Source of the DNA: ZC4RG30 sp031424095
Lineage (GTDB): Bacteria; Pseudomonadota; Gammaproteobacteria; Steroidobacterales; Steroidobacteraceae
NCBI GenBank assembly: GCA_031424095.1
Contig: JANPGU010000033.1
Coordinates: 1 to 10,243, forward strand
Length of the DNA: 10,243 bases
Direction: 5' to 3'
Part shown: positions 1 to 6,672 of the stretch, one piece after another
Numbering within the stretch: position 1 is the first letter of the stretch
Layout: the number at the start of each line of letters is the position of its first letter
Position numbers and translations under genes: made by a program
Notes under the pieces: generated by a model
What the model was told of the DNA's origin: nothing
Databases searched by the model: none
Seen by the model: only the letters and a program-made list of their open reading frames with translations

Positions 1-998
1 GTTGCCGCGCTCTGCTGCAGGCGCGCCAGTTCTGCATTGCGCAGGGCCAGCAGACGCCGTGATTCAGTCAGCTCGGACTCGAGCGAGGTGACGCGCTCGC
101 GCAGGGCCTGTGTTTCGGCCGCATTGCCGGCCGCACCGGGCGCTGCTGGCGGAACCAGGCGCAGACGCGGATCGGCAACAGCAGGAGCCGGGGCCGGGGC
201 CTGCGAGGCACCCCGCGACCAGCTTGCAACCTGACGGCGCACTTCACCCGCTGCTTCATTGGGATCGATGGCGGCCAGCGCGGCATTGTCAGGCAGACGC
301 AGCACGGAGCCTGCGCGCAGACGATTGATGTTGCCGTCGAAGGCAGAAGAATTGCCGCGATAGATCGCGATCATGGCGCGCTCGGTCTCGGCGCCACCAA
401 ACTGGTTGCGGGCGATGGCGGAGAGCGAATCTCCGCCGCGCACCACGTATTCGCCACCACTTCGGACCGCAGCGGGTGCAGGGGCCGCCACCGGCGCTGC
501 GGGAGCGGGCGCAACGGCAGCAGCCGGGCGCGTGATGGCGCCGCTGCGCTCACCGCCACCCGTGATCGGCGCTGCAATCGGTGCGGCGGCAGCGGCGCCA
601 GGTGCAAACACCGGCGGATCGAACAGCACCGTGTATTCGCGCAGGTTGCGGCCGCGGGCCCAGGAGGCTTCGACCAGCAGCGTGGCGAAGGGCTCGGTCA
701 TCGGCACCGTCGAGGTGAGCTGGATGATCGTGCGGCCATCCGCCAGACGCACCGGGCGCACCTGGATGCTGGCGAGGAATGCCGGATAGTCGAGCCCGTA
801 GCGGCTGAAGCTGTCGCGCGAGGCAATCTGCGTGCGCAGACTGGCAAGCTCCTCCGCCGTGGCGATGAGCTCTATCTCCGCATTCAGCGGAGCATTGAGG
901 GTGGACCTGAGCTGGATGTCTCCCAGGCCCAAGGCAAAGGAAACACCAGGCGCAACTGCCAGCAGCGATGCTGCCGTACTCACAACTCTAAAACGCAT
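1..998 (-). CDS. fimV: FimV-type pilus assembly/polarity protein, N-terminal part (cut by the left window edge)
   Basis: This gene starts at ATG 998-996 and runs off the left edge; 332 residues are visible. Residues 1-22 form a signal peptide (MRFRV, a hydrophobic core, VSFA cut before LGLGD). Next comes the conserved FimV N-terminal periplasmic domain, which begins GLGDIQLRSTLNAPLNAEIE (24-43) and runs to about residue 131. Residues 132-182 are an Ala/Pro linker. A LysM peptidoglycan-binding domain lies at about 184-236 (YVVRGGDSLSAIA at its start). A second Ala/Pro stretch leads into a predicted coiled coil from about residue 294. The missing C-terminal part would carry the membrane helix and the acidic cytoplasmic TPR region. 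In Pseudomonas, FimV anchors the type IV pilus and type II secretion machinery, marks the pole and supports cAMP production. GGGGAG about 5 nt upstream of the ATG supports this start. The gene lies 102 bp after asd, the order also known in Pseudomonas, and may have its own promoter. Confidence 0.93.
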   Translation of the reverse strand, partial: MRFRVVSTAASLLAVAPGVSFALGLGDIQLRSTLNAPLNAEIELIATAEELASLRTQIASRDSFSRYGLDYPAFLASIQVRPVRLADGRTIIQLTSTVPMTEPFATLLVEASWARGRNLREYTVLFDPPVFAPGAAAAAPIAAPITGGGERSGAITRPAAAVAPAPAAPVAAPAPAAVRSGGEYVVRGGDSLSAIARNQFGGAETERAMIAIYRGNSSAFDGNINRLRAGSVLRLPDNAALAAIDPNEAAGEVRRQVASWSRGASQAPAPAPAVADPRLRLVPPAAPGAAGNAAETQALRERVTSLESELTESRRLLALRNAELARLQQSAA

Positions 999-1025
999 CA
1001 GGACTCCCCAAGAGACCCTTCGACG

Positions 1026-1062
1026 ATCGAATCCCGATGGAAAACATAAGCTTGGATTCGAT
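1026..1062. repeat. Perfect 9-bp inverted repeat centred on the candidate fimV -10 element
   Basis: The arm ATCGAATCC (1026-1034) is exactly reversed and complemented by GGATTCGAT (1054-1062), with 19 nt between. The centre, position 1044, lies inside the proposed -10 hexamer, and the half-sites are 28 bp apart centre to centre. No T-tract follows on either strand, so it does not look like an intrinsic terminator. It could be an operator for a dimeric repressor, or it could be chance. Confidence 0.5.
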
Positions 1063-1085
1063 ATCTCGCTTTGACGCAAGTCACA
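1043..1085 (-). promoter_or_regulatory. Candidate fimV promoter: CRP/Vfr/Clp-like site at -41.5 plus -10 element
   Basis: On the minus strand, TGTGA-CTTGCG-TCAAA (1085-1070) matches the CRP half-site consensus TGTGA-N6-TCACA at 9 of 10 positions. TATGTT (1048-1043) matches TATAAT at 4 of 6, including the key first, second and last positions. If that hexamer occupies -12 to -7, transcription starts at 1036 and the palindrome is centred at -41.5, the classic class II activator position. The 37-nt leader then ends at the fimV ATG. No good -35 hexamer is visible, as expected for an activator-dependent promoter. The palindrome also partly fits an FNR/ANR box (TTGA-N6-TCA), so the regulator could be another member of the CRP/FNR family. 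The positions are seen in the sequence; the function is inferred. Confidence 0.45.
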
Positions 1086-1100
1086 GCAATATAACTTAAC

Positions 1101-2123
1101 TCACAAGTACTCGCGAACCAATATCTCGGCAATCTGGACACTGTTGGTCGCCGCACCCTTGCGCATGTTGTCCGATACGACCCAGAGATCCAGGCCGCGC
1201 TCATGGGAGATATCCTCCCGGATCCGTCCGACATAAACCGTGTCGTGGTTCGCTGCCTCGACGGCTGCCGTGGGATATCCACCCGGAACACGCTCGTCCA
1301 TGACTGTGACGCCCGGCGCCTTTTCCAGCAGTGCGCGCGCTTGTGTGGCCGTGAGCTTGCTGCGGGTTTCGATGTGCACGGCTTCGGAATGGCCGAAAAA
1401 CACCGGCACGCGCACGGCAGTGGCATTCACGAGGATGGTCTTGTCTTCCATGATCTTCTGGGTTTCCCAGAACATCTTCATTTCTTCCTTGGTGTAGCCG
1501 TTGTCCTGGAACTTGTCGATCTGCGGCACGCAGTTGAAAGCGATCTGCTTGGCGATCACCTTCGCCGTGACCGGGCGACCGCTCAGCAGATCGGCGGTCT
1601 GCGCAGCCAGCTCATCCACGGCTTCCTTGCCAGCCCCGGAAACGGACTGGTAGGTGCACACATTGATGCGCGTGATGCCGGCGGCATCATGCAGCGGCTT
1701 CAGTGCCACCAGCATCTGGATGGTCGAGCAGTTCGGGTTCGCGATGATGCCGTGCTTGCGGTACTGCGCAATGGCATGCGGATTCACCTCGGGCACCACC
1801 AGCGGGATGTCGTCCTGGTAGCGGAACTGCGAAGTGTTGTCGATGACCACGCAGCCGGCCGCTGCAGCAATCGGCGCGTATTTTTCCGACACCTCCGCGC
1901 CGGCCGAGAACAGGCCGATGTCGGCTTTGGAGAAATCAAAGGTTTCGACATCGAGCACCGGGTACGACTTGCCCGCGAGCGTCACCGTTTTGCCCAGCGA
2001 GCGATTGCTCGCCAGTGGAAACAGCTCACTCACCGGGAAACCGCGCTCTTCGAGAACGCTGATCATGGTTTCGCCCACGAGACCCGTGGCGCCGAGAACC
2101 GCAACTCTCCAACCCTTGCTCAT
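1101..2123 (-). CDS. asd: Aspartate-semialdehyde dehydrogenase
   Basis: This enzyme reduces L-aspartyl-4-phosphate to aspartate 4-semialdehyde with NADPH, the branch point to lysine/diaminopimelate, methionine and threonine; it is cytosolic. The 340-residue product has the N-terminal dinucleotide-binding loop GATGLVG (11-17), the catalytic Cys132 in NPNCST, and the acid/base His245 in RVPVFFGHSE. The C-terminal segment AATNSVQIAE is also typical of the family. The length fits the shorter class of bacterial enzymes rather than the roughly 367-residue E. coli type. The ATG at 2123-2121 has a strong Shine-Dalgarno (AGAGGAAGG) just upstream. It lies 55 bp after aroC on the same strand, with fimV next downstream. 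The Asd homologue beside fimV in some gammaproteobacteria (Usg-like) lacks the active site, but here the catalytic residues are intact, so I call it a working enzyme. Confidence 0.97.
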   Translation of the reverse strand: MSKGWRVAVLGATGLVGETMISVLEERGFPVSELFPLASNRSLGKTVTLAGKSYPVLDVETFDFSKADIGLFSAGAEVSEKYAPIAAAAGCVVIDNTSQFRYQDDIPLVVPEVNPHAIAQYRKHGIIANPNCSTIQMLVALKPLHDAAGITRINVCTYQSVSGAGKEAVDELAAQTADLLSGRPVTAKVIAKQIAFNCVPQIDKFQDNGYTKEEMKMFWETQKIMEDKTILVNATAVRVPVFFGHSEAVHIETRSKLTATQARALLEKAPGVTVMDERVPGGYPTAAVEAANHDTVYVGRIREDISHERGLDLWVVSDNMRKGAATNSVQIAEILVREYL

Positions 2124-2178
2124 TGCCTTCCTCTGTTGACTTCAGTTCAGGAAAAACATCGCTCGCCGTGCGCAGGCA

Positions 2179-3264
2179 CTAGATGGCGGGCGTGGATGAT
2201 CGCACATCCGCGTTCTGGCCCCGATGTCGCAGATAGTGATCCATCAGGGTGATGGCCAGCATGGCCTCGGCGATCGGGGTGGCCCGCAGACCCACGCAGG
2301 GGTCATGGCGCCCGGTGGTCACCACATCGACCGCGCTGCCGGTGAGGTCGATGGTGCGGCCGGGAACCTGGATGCTGGAGGTAGGCTTGAGCGTGATCTG
2401 GACTACCAGCTCCTGGCCCGTTGAGATGCCCCCCAACACACCGCCAGAGTGATTCGAGGCAAATCCCTGTGGCGTGAGCTCATCGCGATGCGCGCTGCCA
2501 CGCTGCGCCGCAACAGCAACCCCATCACCGATCTCCACCGCTTTGACTGCATTGATGCTCATCATGGCGTGCGCGATGTCGGCATCGAGGCGGTCGAATA
2601 CGGGCTCGCCCAGGCCAACTGGCACGCCCTTCGCGATCACGGTGAGTTTGGCTCCGACCGAGTCTCCCTCGCTGCGCAGTTTCCAGATGTAATCCTCGAG
2701 CTCCTGCAGGCGCGACGGATCGGGGCAGAAGAAAGGATTCTCATAGGCCGCAGCAGGTTCCAGTGGTTCGAGGATCAGGCTGCCCACCTGATTCACGTAG
2801 CCGGTGATCTGCACACCGAGGCGCGTGGCGAGGTATTTGCGTGCGATGGCGCCAGCGGCCACACGCATGACCGTTTCTCGCGCAGACGAGCGACCACCAC
2901 CGCGATGATCGCGCAGGCCGTATTTCTGCTGGTAGGTGTAATCCGCGTGACCGGGGCGGAAGCGATCCTTGAGCTTGTCGTAGTCGCGCGAGCGGGCATC
3001 ACTGTTTTCGATCAGCAGGCCGATGGGCGTGCCGGTCGTGACGCCTTCAAACACGCCGGAAAGGATGCGCACTTCATCCCCTTCCTTGCGCTGGCTGACG
3101 AACTTCGAGGTGCCCGTGCGGCGACGGTCGACGTCAGGCTGCAGGTCGGCTTCACTTAGCGGCAGGCCGGGAGGGCAGCCATCGACCACGCAGCCCAATG
3201 CCGGCCCGTGGCTCTCGCCAAAGCTGCTCACCACGAAAGACTTGCCGAAACTGTTGCCAGACAC
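2179..3264 (-). CDS. aroC: Chorismate synthase (GTG start)
   Basis: This enzyme converts 5-enolpyruvylshikimate 3-phosphate to chorismate, the last shikimate-pathway step, and needs reduced FMN that is not consumed overall. The 361-residue protein carries all the family signatures: SFGESHGPALGCVVDGCPPG (14-33) with His19, FRPGHAD with His106 (the two histidines match the conserved catalytic pair), YGLRDHRGGGRSSARET near 115-131, and the C-terminal RHDPCVGLRATPIAEAMLA. The length is normal for the family. Translation starts at GTG 3264-3262. No in-frame ATG fits the conserved N-terminus (SGNSFGKSF), and a Shine-Dalgarno, GAGGT, sits 6 nt upstream overlapping the prmB stop. The gene is 9 bp after prmB and is probably translationally coupled to it; asd follows after 55 bp. 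The prmB-aroC order is common in gammaproteobacteria. Confidence 0.98.
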   Translation of the reverse strand: MSGNSFGKSFVVSSFGESHGPALGCVVDGCPPGLPLSEADLQPDVDRRRTGTSKFVSQRKEGDEVRILSGVFEGVTTGTPIGLLIENSDARSRDYDKLKDRFRPGHADYTYQQKYGLRDHRGGGRSSARETVMRVAAGAIARKYLATRLGVQITGYVNQVGSLILEPLEPAAAYENPFFCPDPSRLQELEDYIWKLRSEGDSVGAKLTVIAKGVPVGLGEPVFDRLDADIAHAMMSINAVKAVEIGDGVAVAAQRGSAHRDELTPQGFASNHSGGVLGGISTGQELVVQITLKPTSSIQVPGRTIDLTGSAVDVVTTGRHDPCVGLRATPIAEAMLAITLMDHYLRHRGQNADVRSSTPAI

Positions 3265-3270
3265 CGTTGG

Positions 3271-3275
3271 ACCTC
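3271..3275 (-). promoter_or_regulatory. Shine-Dalgarno that fixes the aroC GTG start and overlaps the prmB stop
   Basis: On the minus strand the prmB stop TGA (3276-3274) runs into GAGGT (3275-3271), followed by six bases and the GTG of aroC. A ribosome ending prmB would therefore sit on the aroC initiation region, which suggests translational coupling and justifies the non-ATG start. Confidence 0.6.
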
Positions 3276-4197
3276 AGATATCACCTGCCGCCTGCAGCTG
3301 CGCTGCCGACAGCAGGAACACGCCACCACCACCACGGGCAAACGAAAACCACAGGAAGGGCAAGCGCGGAAACGCACGCCGCACGCGCGCTTCAGTATTA
3401 CCCACCTCAACGATCAGCACGCCGTCAGCAGTCAGGTGCGGCAGCGCTTCGCGCAACAGCAACCGGGCTGCATCCATGCCATCCCTGCCCGAACGCAGCG
3501 CCCCGGCAGGTTCATGCCCGTATTCGGGTGGCAGACCATTGAATTCCGCCGTTCCCACATAGGGCGGATTGCTCACGATGATATCGTAGCGCCGCCCCGC
3601 AAGGGCCTTGAAAAAGTCGGATTCGACGAGTCGAACACGGCGCTGCAGTCCGAGCGCATCGCGATTGATGCGTGCCACCGCCAGCGCATCCGGGCTGATA
3701 TCCACTGCATCCACGCGCGCCCTGGGAAAGGCGCAGGCACAGGCCAGGGCAATGCAGCCCGAGCCGGTGCCAAGATCCACGATCCGGCGGACAGCGTGCG
3801 CTTCTACCCAGGGTGCAAAGTGATTCTCGATCAGTTCTGCGATGGGTGAACGCGGAATCAGCACCCGCTCATCCACATACATCGGCAGACCGGCAAACCA
3901 GCAGCGATGCGTAAGATAGACCGCGGGCACACGTTCGCGGATGCGGCGCCGGAGCAGCGTCTCGAATCGCTGCTGTGCGGGAGCGGAAACCTGCAGCCCG
4001 AGATCCGCGGCGCGCAGCGGGCGCTGCAGTCGCCGCGCATGCGCCAGCAAAGCCGCCGCATCATCCATTGCGTTCTCCGTGCCATGCCCGTAATGCAGTC
4101 GTGCGCGCTGCAGGCGGAGCACCGCCCGGCGCAACAGCTGCGCGGCTGCAATCTTGCGTGCCCGCTGCACGGGGCGGCTATGGGATACTTTCGCCAT
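3274..4197 (-). CDS. prmB: 50S ribosomal protein L3 glutamine methyltransferase
   Basis: PrmB uses S-adenosylmethionine to N5-methylate a glutamine of ribosomal protein L3 in the cytosol. The 307-residue protein (E. coli about 310) has an N-terminal recognition domain (LHYGHGTENAMDDA, 34-47) that resembles E. coli PrmB. It also has VDERVLIPRSPIAELIE (108-124), where RSPI separates PrmB from its relative PrmC. The SAM-binding motif is DLGTGSGCIAL (141-151), and NPPY (210-213) is the amide-methyltransferase catalytic loop. The chosen ATG at 4197-4195 shares two bases with the opposite-strand start of the SCO1-like gene. No convincing Shine-Dalgarno precedes it. A GTG at 4170 would also keep the conserved domain, so the exact start is uncertain. 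It is the first gene of the prmB-aroC-asd run, so its promoter probably lies inside the divergent SCO1 coding region. Confidence 0.94.
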   Translation of the reverse strand: MAKVSHSRPVQRARKIAAAQLLRRAVLRLQRARLHYGHGTENAMDDAAALLAHARRLQRPLRAADLGLQVSAPAQQRFETLLRRRIRERVPAVYLTHRCWFAGLPMYVDERVLIPRSPIAELIENHFAPWVEAHAVRRIVDLGTGSGCIALACACAFPRARVDAVDISPDALAVARINRDALGLQRRVRLVESDFFKALAGRRYDIIVSNPPYVGTAEFNGLPPEYGHEPAGALRSGRDGMDAARLLLREALPHLTADGVLIVEVGNTEARVRRAFPRLPFLWFSFARGGGGVFLLSAAQLQAAGDI

Positions 4198-4804
4198 GCT
4201 GAATCGTTCTACTTTGTATGTGGGCCTGATGCTGCTTGCGGCGGCGGTGGCAGGCTACATGGTTTCGCAGAAGCTTGCGCGCGGCGCGCCGCAGCTGGTC
4301 AGTGGCACGGCACTGCCGGCACCGCGTGCCGTCACGGCCTTCGCACTCACGGATCATCGCGGCGCCAGTTTCGGCAATGCCCAGCTTGTCGGCGCGCCCA
4401 CCCTGGTTTTCTTCGGCTTCACGCATTGCCCCGATGTCTGCCCCACTACCCTTGCATTGATGGCGCAGCTGCAGCGGGACGCCAGGCTCGCAGCACTGCG
4501 CATGCTGTTCATCACCGTGGATCCCGGGCGCGACGACCAGCCGACCATGCAGCGCTATGTGGCCGCATTCGGTGGCAACCTTGTGGGGCTGCGCGGCGCT
4601 GATGCCGCGCTGGACCCGCTGCTTGCGAGCCTGGGTGCTGCGCGTCGTGTGGATGCGCGCGTCGGCGGCGACTATGCGGTCGATCATTCAGCCACGCTGT
4701 TTTACCTCAATGCGCGCGGCGAGCTGAGCGCCGTGTTCACGCCAACCTTCGACTTCGCGCGGCTGCAGGGCGATCTCGTCACGCTGATCGCAAGCCGTTA
4801 CTGA
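4196..4804 (+). CDS. SCO1/SenC family copper chaperone, membrane-anchored
   Basis: SCO proteins are thioredoxin-fold periplasmic proteins that deliver copper to, or maintain the thiols of, the CuA site of cytochrome oxidase. The 202-residue product has a short N-terminus with Arg4 and one hydrophobic anchor (about 6-24), then a thioredoxin-like domain. The copper ligands are present: Cys78 and Cys82 in THCPDVCPTT and His164 in YAVDHSATLFYLN. ITVDPGRD is also typical. The length is normal. The ATG at 4196 gives a sensible anchor; a longer reading starting upstream would place soluble sequence before the anchor and overlap prmB further. A GATACT hexamer (4184-4189) would put the +1 near the ATG itself, so the transcript could be leaderless (inference). 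The gene is first in a run with psd, 17 bp downstream. No oxidase gene lies in the window, so the target is not shown. Confidence 0.93.
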   Translation: MLNRSTLYVGLMLLAAAVAGYMVSQKLARGAPQLVSGTALPAPRAVTAFALTDHRGASFGNAQLVGAPTLVFFGFTHCPDVCPTTLALMAQLQRDARLAALRMLFITVDPGRDDQPTMQRYVAAFGGNLVGLRGADAALDPLLASLGAARRVDARVGGDYAVDHSATLFYLNARGELSAVFTPTFDFARLQGDLVTLIASRY

Positions 4805-4821
4805 GACTTCGGAAACATCGC

Positions 4822-5706
4822 ATGCAGCGCTTCAACATCCTCCTGCAGTTCATCCTGCCGCACCACCTGATCTCCCGCACGGTGCTGTGGTTCACGCGCA
4901 TCCGGTTTCGACCGGTCAAGAATGCGCTGACGTCGCTGTTCATGCGCGGCTTCAGGCCGGACATGTCCGATGCCCAGATCACCGACCCTTATGCATTCGA
5001 GAGTTTCAATGCGTTCTTCACGCGCGCGCTGCGCGCCGGCACCAGACCACTGGCCGGGGACGCCAGCACGCTGGTCAGTCCGGTGGACGGCACGATGAGT
5101 CAGCTCGGCAGCATCGACGCAAACCGCATCCTGCAGGCCAAGGGCCACTCGTACACGCTGGAAGCCTTGCTGGCTGGCGCAGCGGATGCCTGGGCACCAC
5201 GCTTTCATGGCGGCCAGTTCGCCACCATCTATCTGGCGCCGTACAACTATCATCGTATCCACATGCCCGCGGACGGCAGGCTGGTGGCCACCTGGTATGT
5301 GCCGGGCCGCCTGTTCAGCGTCAACACCACGGCCGCGGCGATGGTTCCCAACCTTTTCGCTCGCAATGAACGGCTGGTGCTGCTGTTCGAGGGGCCCTGC
5401 GGCGCGTTCGCCGTCATCTTCGTGGGTGCATTGAATGTCGGCAGCATGGCAACGGTGTGGCATGGCGATGTCACGCCGCGCCGGCCGCGCCGGGTCACGG
5501 AGATTGCGACGCCCGCCAATGCGGAACGCTTCCGCGCGCGCGGTGCTGAAATCGGCCGGTTCAACATGGGCTCGACCGTGGTGCTGCTGTTCGCAAAGGA
5601 CCGGATCACCCTGGCCCGCCACCTGGCCAGCGGCACGACCATGCGGCTCGGCCAGGAGCTCGGCAGCCTGCGGCCGGCGCAGGATCCTGCCGCGGGCAGC
5701 GTGTGA
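4822..5706 (+). CDS. psd: Phosphatidylserine decarboxylase proenzyme
   Basis: Psd decarboxylates phosphatidylserine to phosphatidylethanolamine at the inner membrane, the last step of PE synthesis. The 294-residue proenzyme cleaves itself and forms a pyruvoyl group. The self-cleavage motif here is MGST (249-252), with the cut expected between Gly250 and Ser251, giving a beta chain (1-250) and an alpha chain (251-294). The family's usual LGST has Met in place of Leu, a conservative change. The processing residues are visible: Asp89 in SPVDGTM, and His144 and His147 in YNYHRIHMP. PYAFESFNAFFTRALRAGTR (56-75) is a typical N-terminal block. The ATG at 4822 lies 17 bp after the SCO1-like gene with GGAAA upstream. 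The 3' end overlaps epmA by 4 bp (GTGA). The protein is shorter than E. coli Psd (about 322) because of a short C-terminal tail, not truncation. Confidence 0.97.
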   Translation: MQRFNILLQFILPHHLISRTVLWFTRIRFRPVKNALTSLFMRGFRPDMSDAQITDPYAFESFNAFFTRALRAGTRPLAGDASTLVSPVDGTMSQLGSIDANRILQAKGHSYTLEALLAGAADAWAPRFHGGQFATIYLAPYNYHRIHMPADGRLVATWYVPGRLFSVNTTAAAMVPNLFARNERLVLLFEGPCGAFAVIFVGALNVGSMATVWHGDVTPRRPRRVTEIATPANAERFRARGAEIGRFNMGSTVVLLFAKDRITLARHLASGTTMRLGQELGSLRPAQDPAAGSV

Positions 5707-6668
5707 GCACTGACTGGCGGCCTGTCGCAGGCCTCGGGGCCTTGCGCCAGCGCGCCGCCCTGCTCGACTGCACACGCGGGTTTTTCCGCGCCCGCAACGT
5801 GCTCGAGGTGGAAACGCCGGTGGTGCTGGCGCGCACCGTCACCGATGTCCAGATCGAATCCCTGACGCTCAACACCGAGCCGGCCCGTTACCTGCAGACT
5901 TCGCCCGAATATCCGATGAAGCGACTGCTGGCGGCCGGCAGTGGCGACATCTTCCAGATCTGCAGGGTGTTCCGCGCCGGCGAGAGAAGTCGCCTGCACA
6001 ATCCCGAGTTCACGATGATTGAGTGGTACCGGCTGGATTCCGGCCTGCCAGCAATAATGGCAGAGACGGCAGAGCTGGCTGCGAATCTGCTGCGCTGCGG
6101 GGGTCGCAGCGCACCGCCCCTGCAACTACTCAGCTATCGGGATGCGTTTCAGGAACAGCTCGGGTGCGACCCGCTGTCCGCGTCCCGCGATGATCTGGAT
6201 GAACTGTGCAGACAGCGGGGCCTGGCAGTCCAGAGCATCGACACCGCCAGCCGCGATGACCTGCTGGATTTCCTGATCGCAACCCAGGTGGGCCCGGAGC
6301 TTGGCCGCGACCGTCTGACCTGCCTGCACCACTTCCCGGCTTCACAGGCTGCGTTGGCGCAGATCGATGTCGACGACCCCCGCACGGCGCTGCGTTTCGA
6401 GCTGTATGCGGAAGGCGTGGAACTGGCCAATGGCTATGTAGAGCTGGGCAGCGGCCACGAGCAGCGGCAGCGATTCCGCGCCGATCAGACTGAAAGGCGG
6501 CGTCGCGGCCTGGCGCAACCTGCCATGGACGAGCGCCTGCTGGCGGCGCTGGAACATGGCCTGCCGGCTTGCGCGGGAGTTGCCATGGGATTCGATCGGG
6601 TGGCGATGCTCGTGCAGGGTGCGACGAGCATCGACGCCGTACAGGCGTTCCCGTGGGAAAGCGCCTGA
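5703..6668 (+). CDS. epmA: EF-P--(R)-beta-lysine ligase (PoxA/GenX/YjeA)
   Basis: EpmA is a paralogue of class II lysyl-tRNA synthetase that activates (R)-beta-lysine with ATP and attaches it to Lys34 of EF-P. At 321 residues it is just the catalytic core without an anticodon-binding domain, as in E. coli EpmA (325). Visible signatures are NVLEVETPVV (32-41), TSPEYPMKRLLAAG (66-79), class II motif 2 around FRAGERSRLHNPEFTMIEWY (90-109), FELYAEGVELANGY, and motif 3 GFDRVAML (296-303). Translation starts at GTG 5703 inside the psd stop (GTGA overlap). There is no clear Shine-Dalgarno of its own, so it is probably translated by coupling to psd. The stop at 6666-6668 is 4 bp from the stop of efp on the opposite strand. 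Ordinary LysRS is excluded by length and by the PoxA-type motifs. Confidence 0.95.
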   Translation: MSTDWRPVAGLGALRQRAALLDCTRGFFRARNVLEVETPVVLARTVTDVQIESLTLNTEPARYLQTSPEYPMKRLLAAGSGDIFQICRVFRAGERSRLHNPEFTMIEWYRLDSGLPAIMAETAELAANLLRCGGRSAPPLQLLSYRDAFQEQLGCDPLSASRDDLDELCRQRGLAVQSIDTASRDDLLDFLIATQVGPELGRDRLTCLHHFPASQAALAQIDVDDPRTALRFELYAEGVELANGYVELGSGHEQRQRFRADQTERRRRGLAQPAMDERLLAALEHGLPACAGVAMGFDRVAMLVQGATSIDAVQAFPWESA

Positions 6669-6672
6669 GGCC

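Noticed and set aside
998..1426. 142-residue minus-strand ORF between asd and fimV
   Set aside because: It is an out-of-frame reading of the 3' end of asd plus the intergenic gap, with no Shine-Dalgarno or recognisable domain.
1101..2123. Usg-type inactive Asd homologue
   Set aside because: Cys132, His245 and the nucleotide-binding loop are all present, so it is called as the active enzyme.
2124..2178. Possible terminator between aroC and asd
   Set aside because: There is a T5 run on the minus strand but only a 3-bp GC stem (GCC/GGC) before it, separated from the T-run; too weak to call.
1203..2252. 349-residue plus-strand ORF opposite asd
   Set aside because: It lies antisense to a complete, motif-rich asd gene; it has no recognisable domain and is His/Arg-rich as expected for a shadow frame in high-GC DNA.
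2449..3159. 236-residue plus-strand ORF opposite aroC
   Set aside because: Antisense shadow of the conserved aroC reading frame; no RBS or family signature.
4798..5775. 325-residue minus-strand ORF
   Set aside because: Antisense to psd, which has its full catalytic motif set; shadow ORF.
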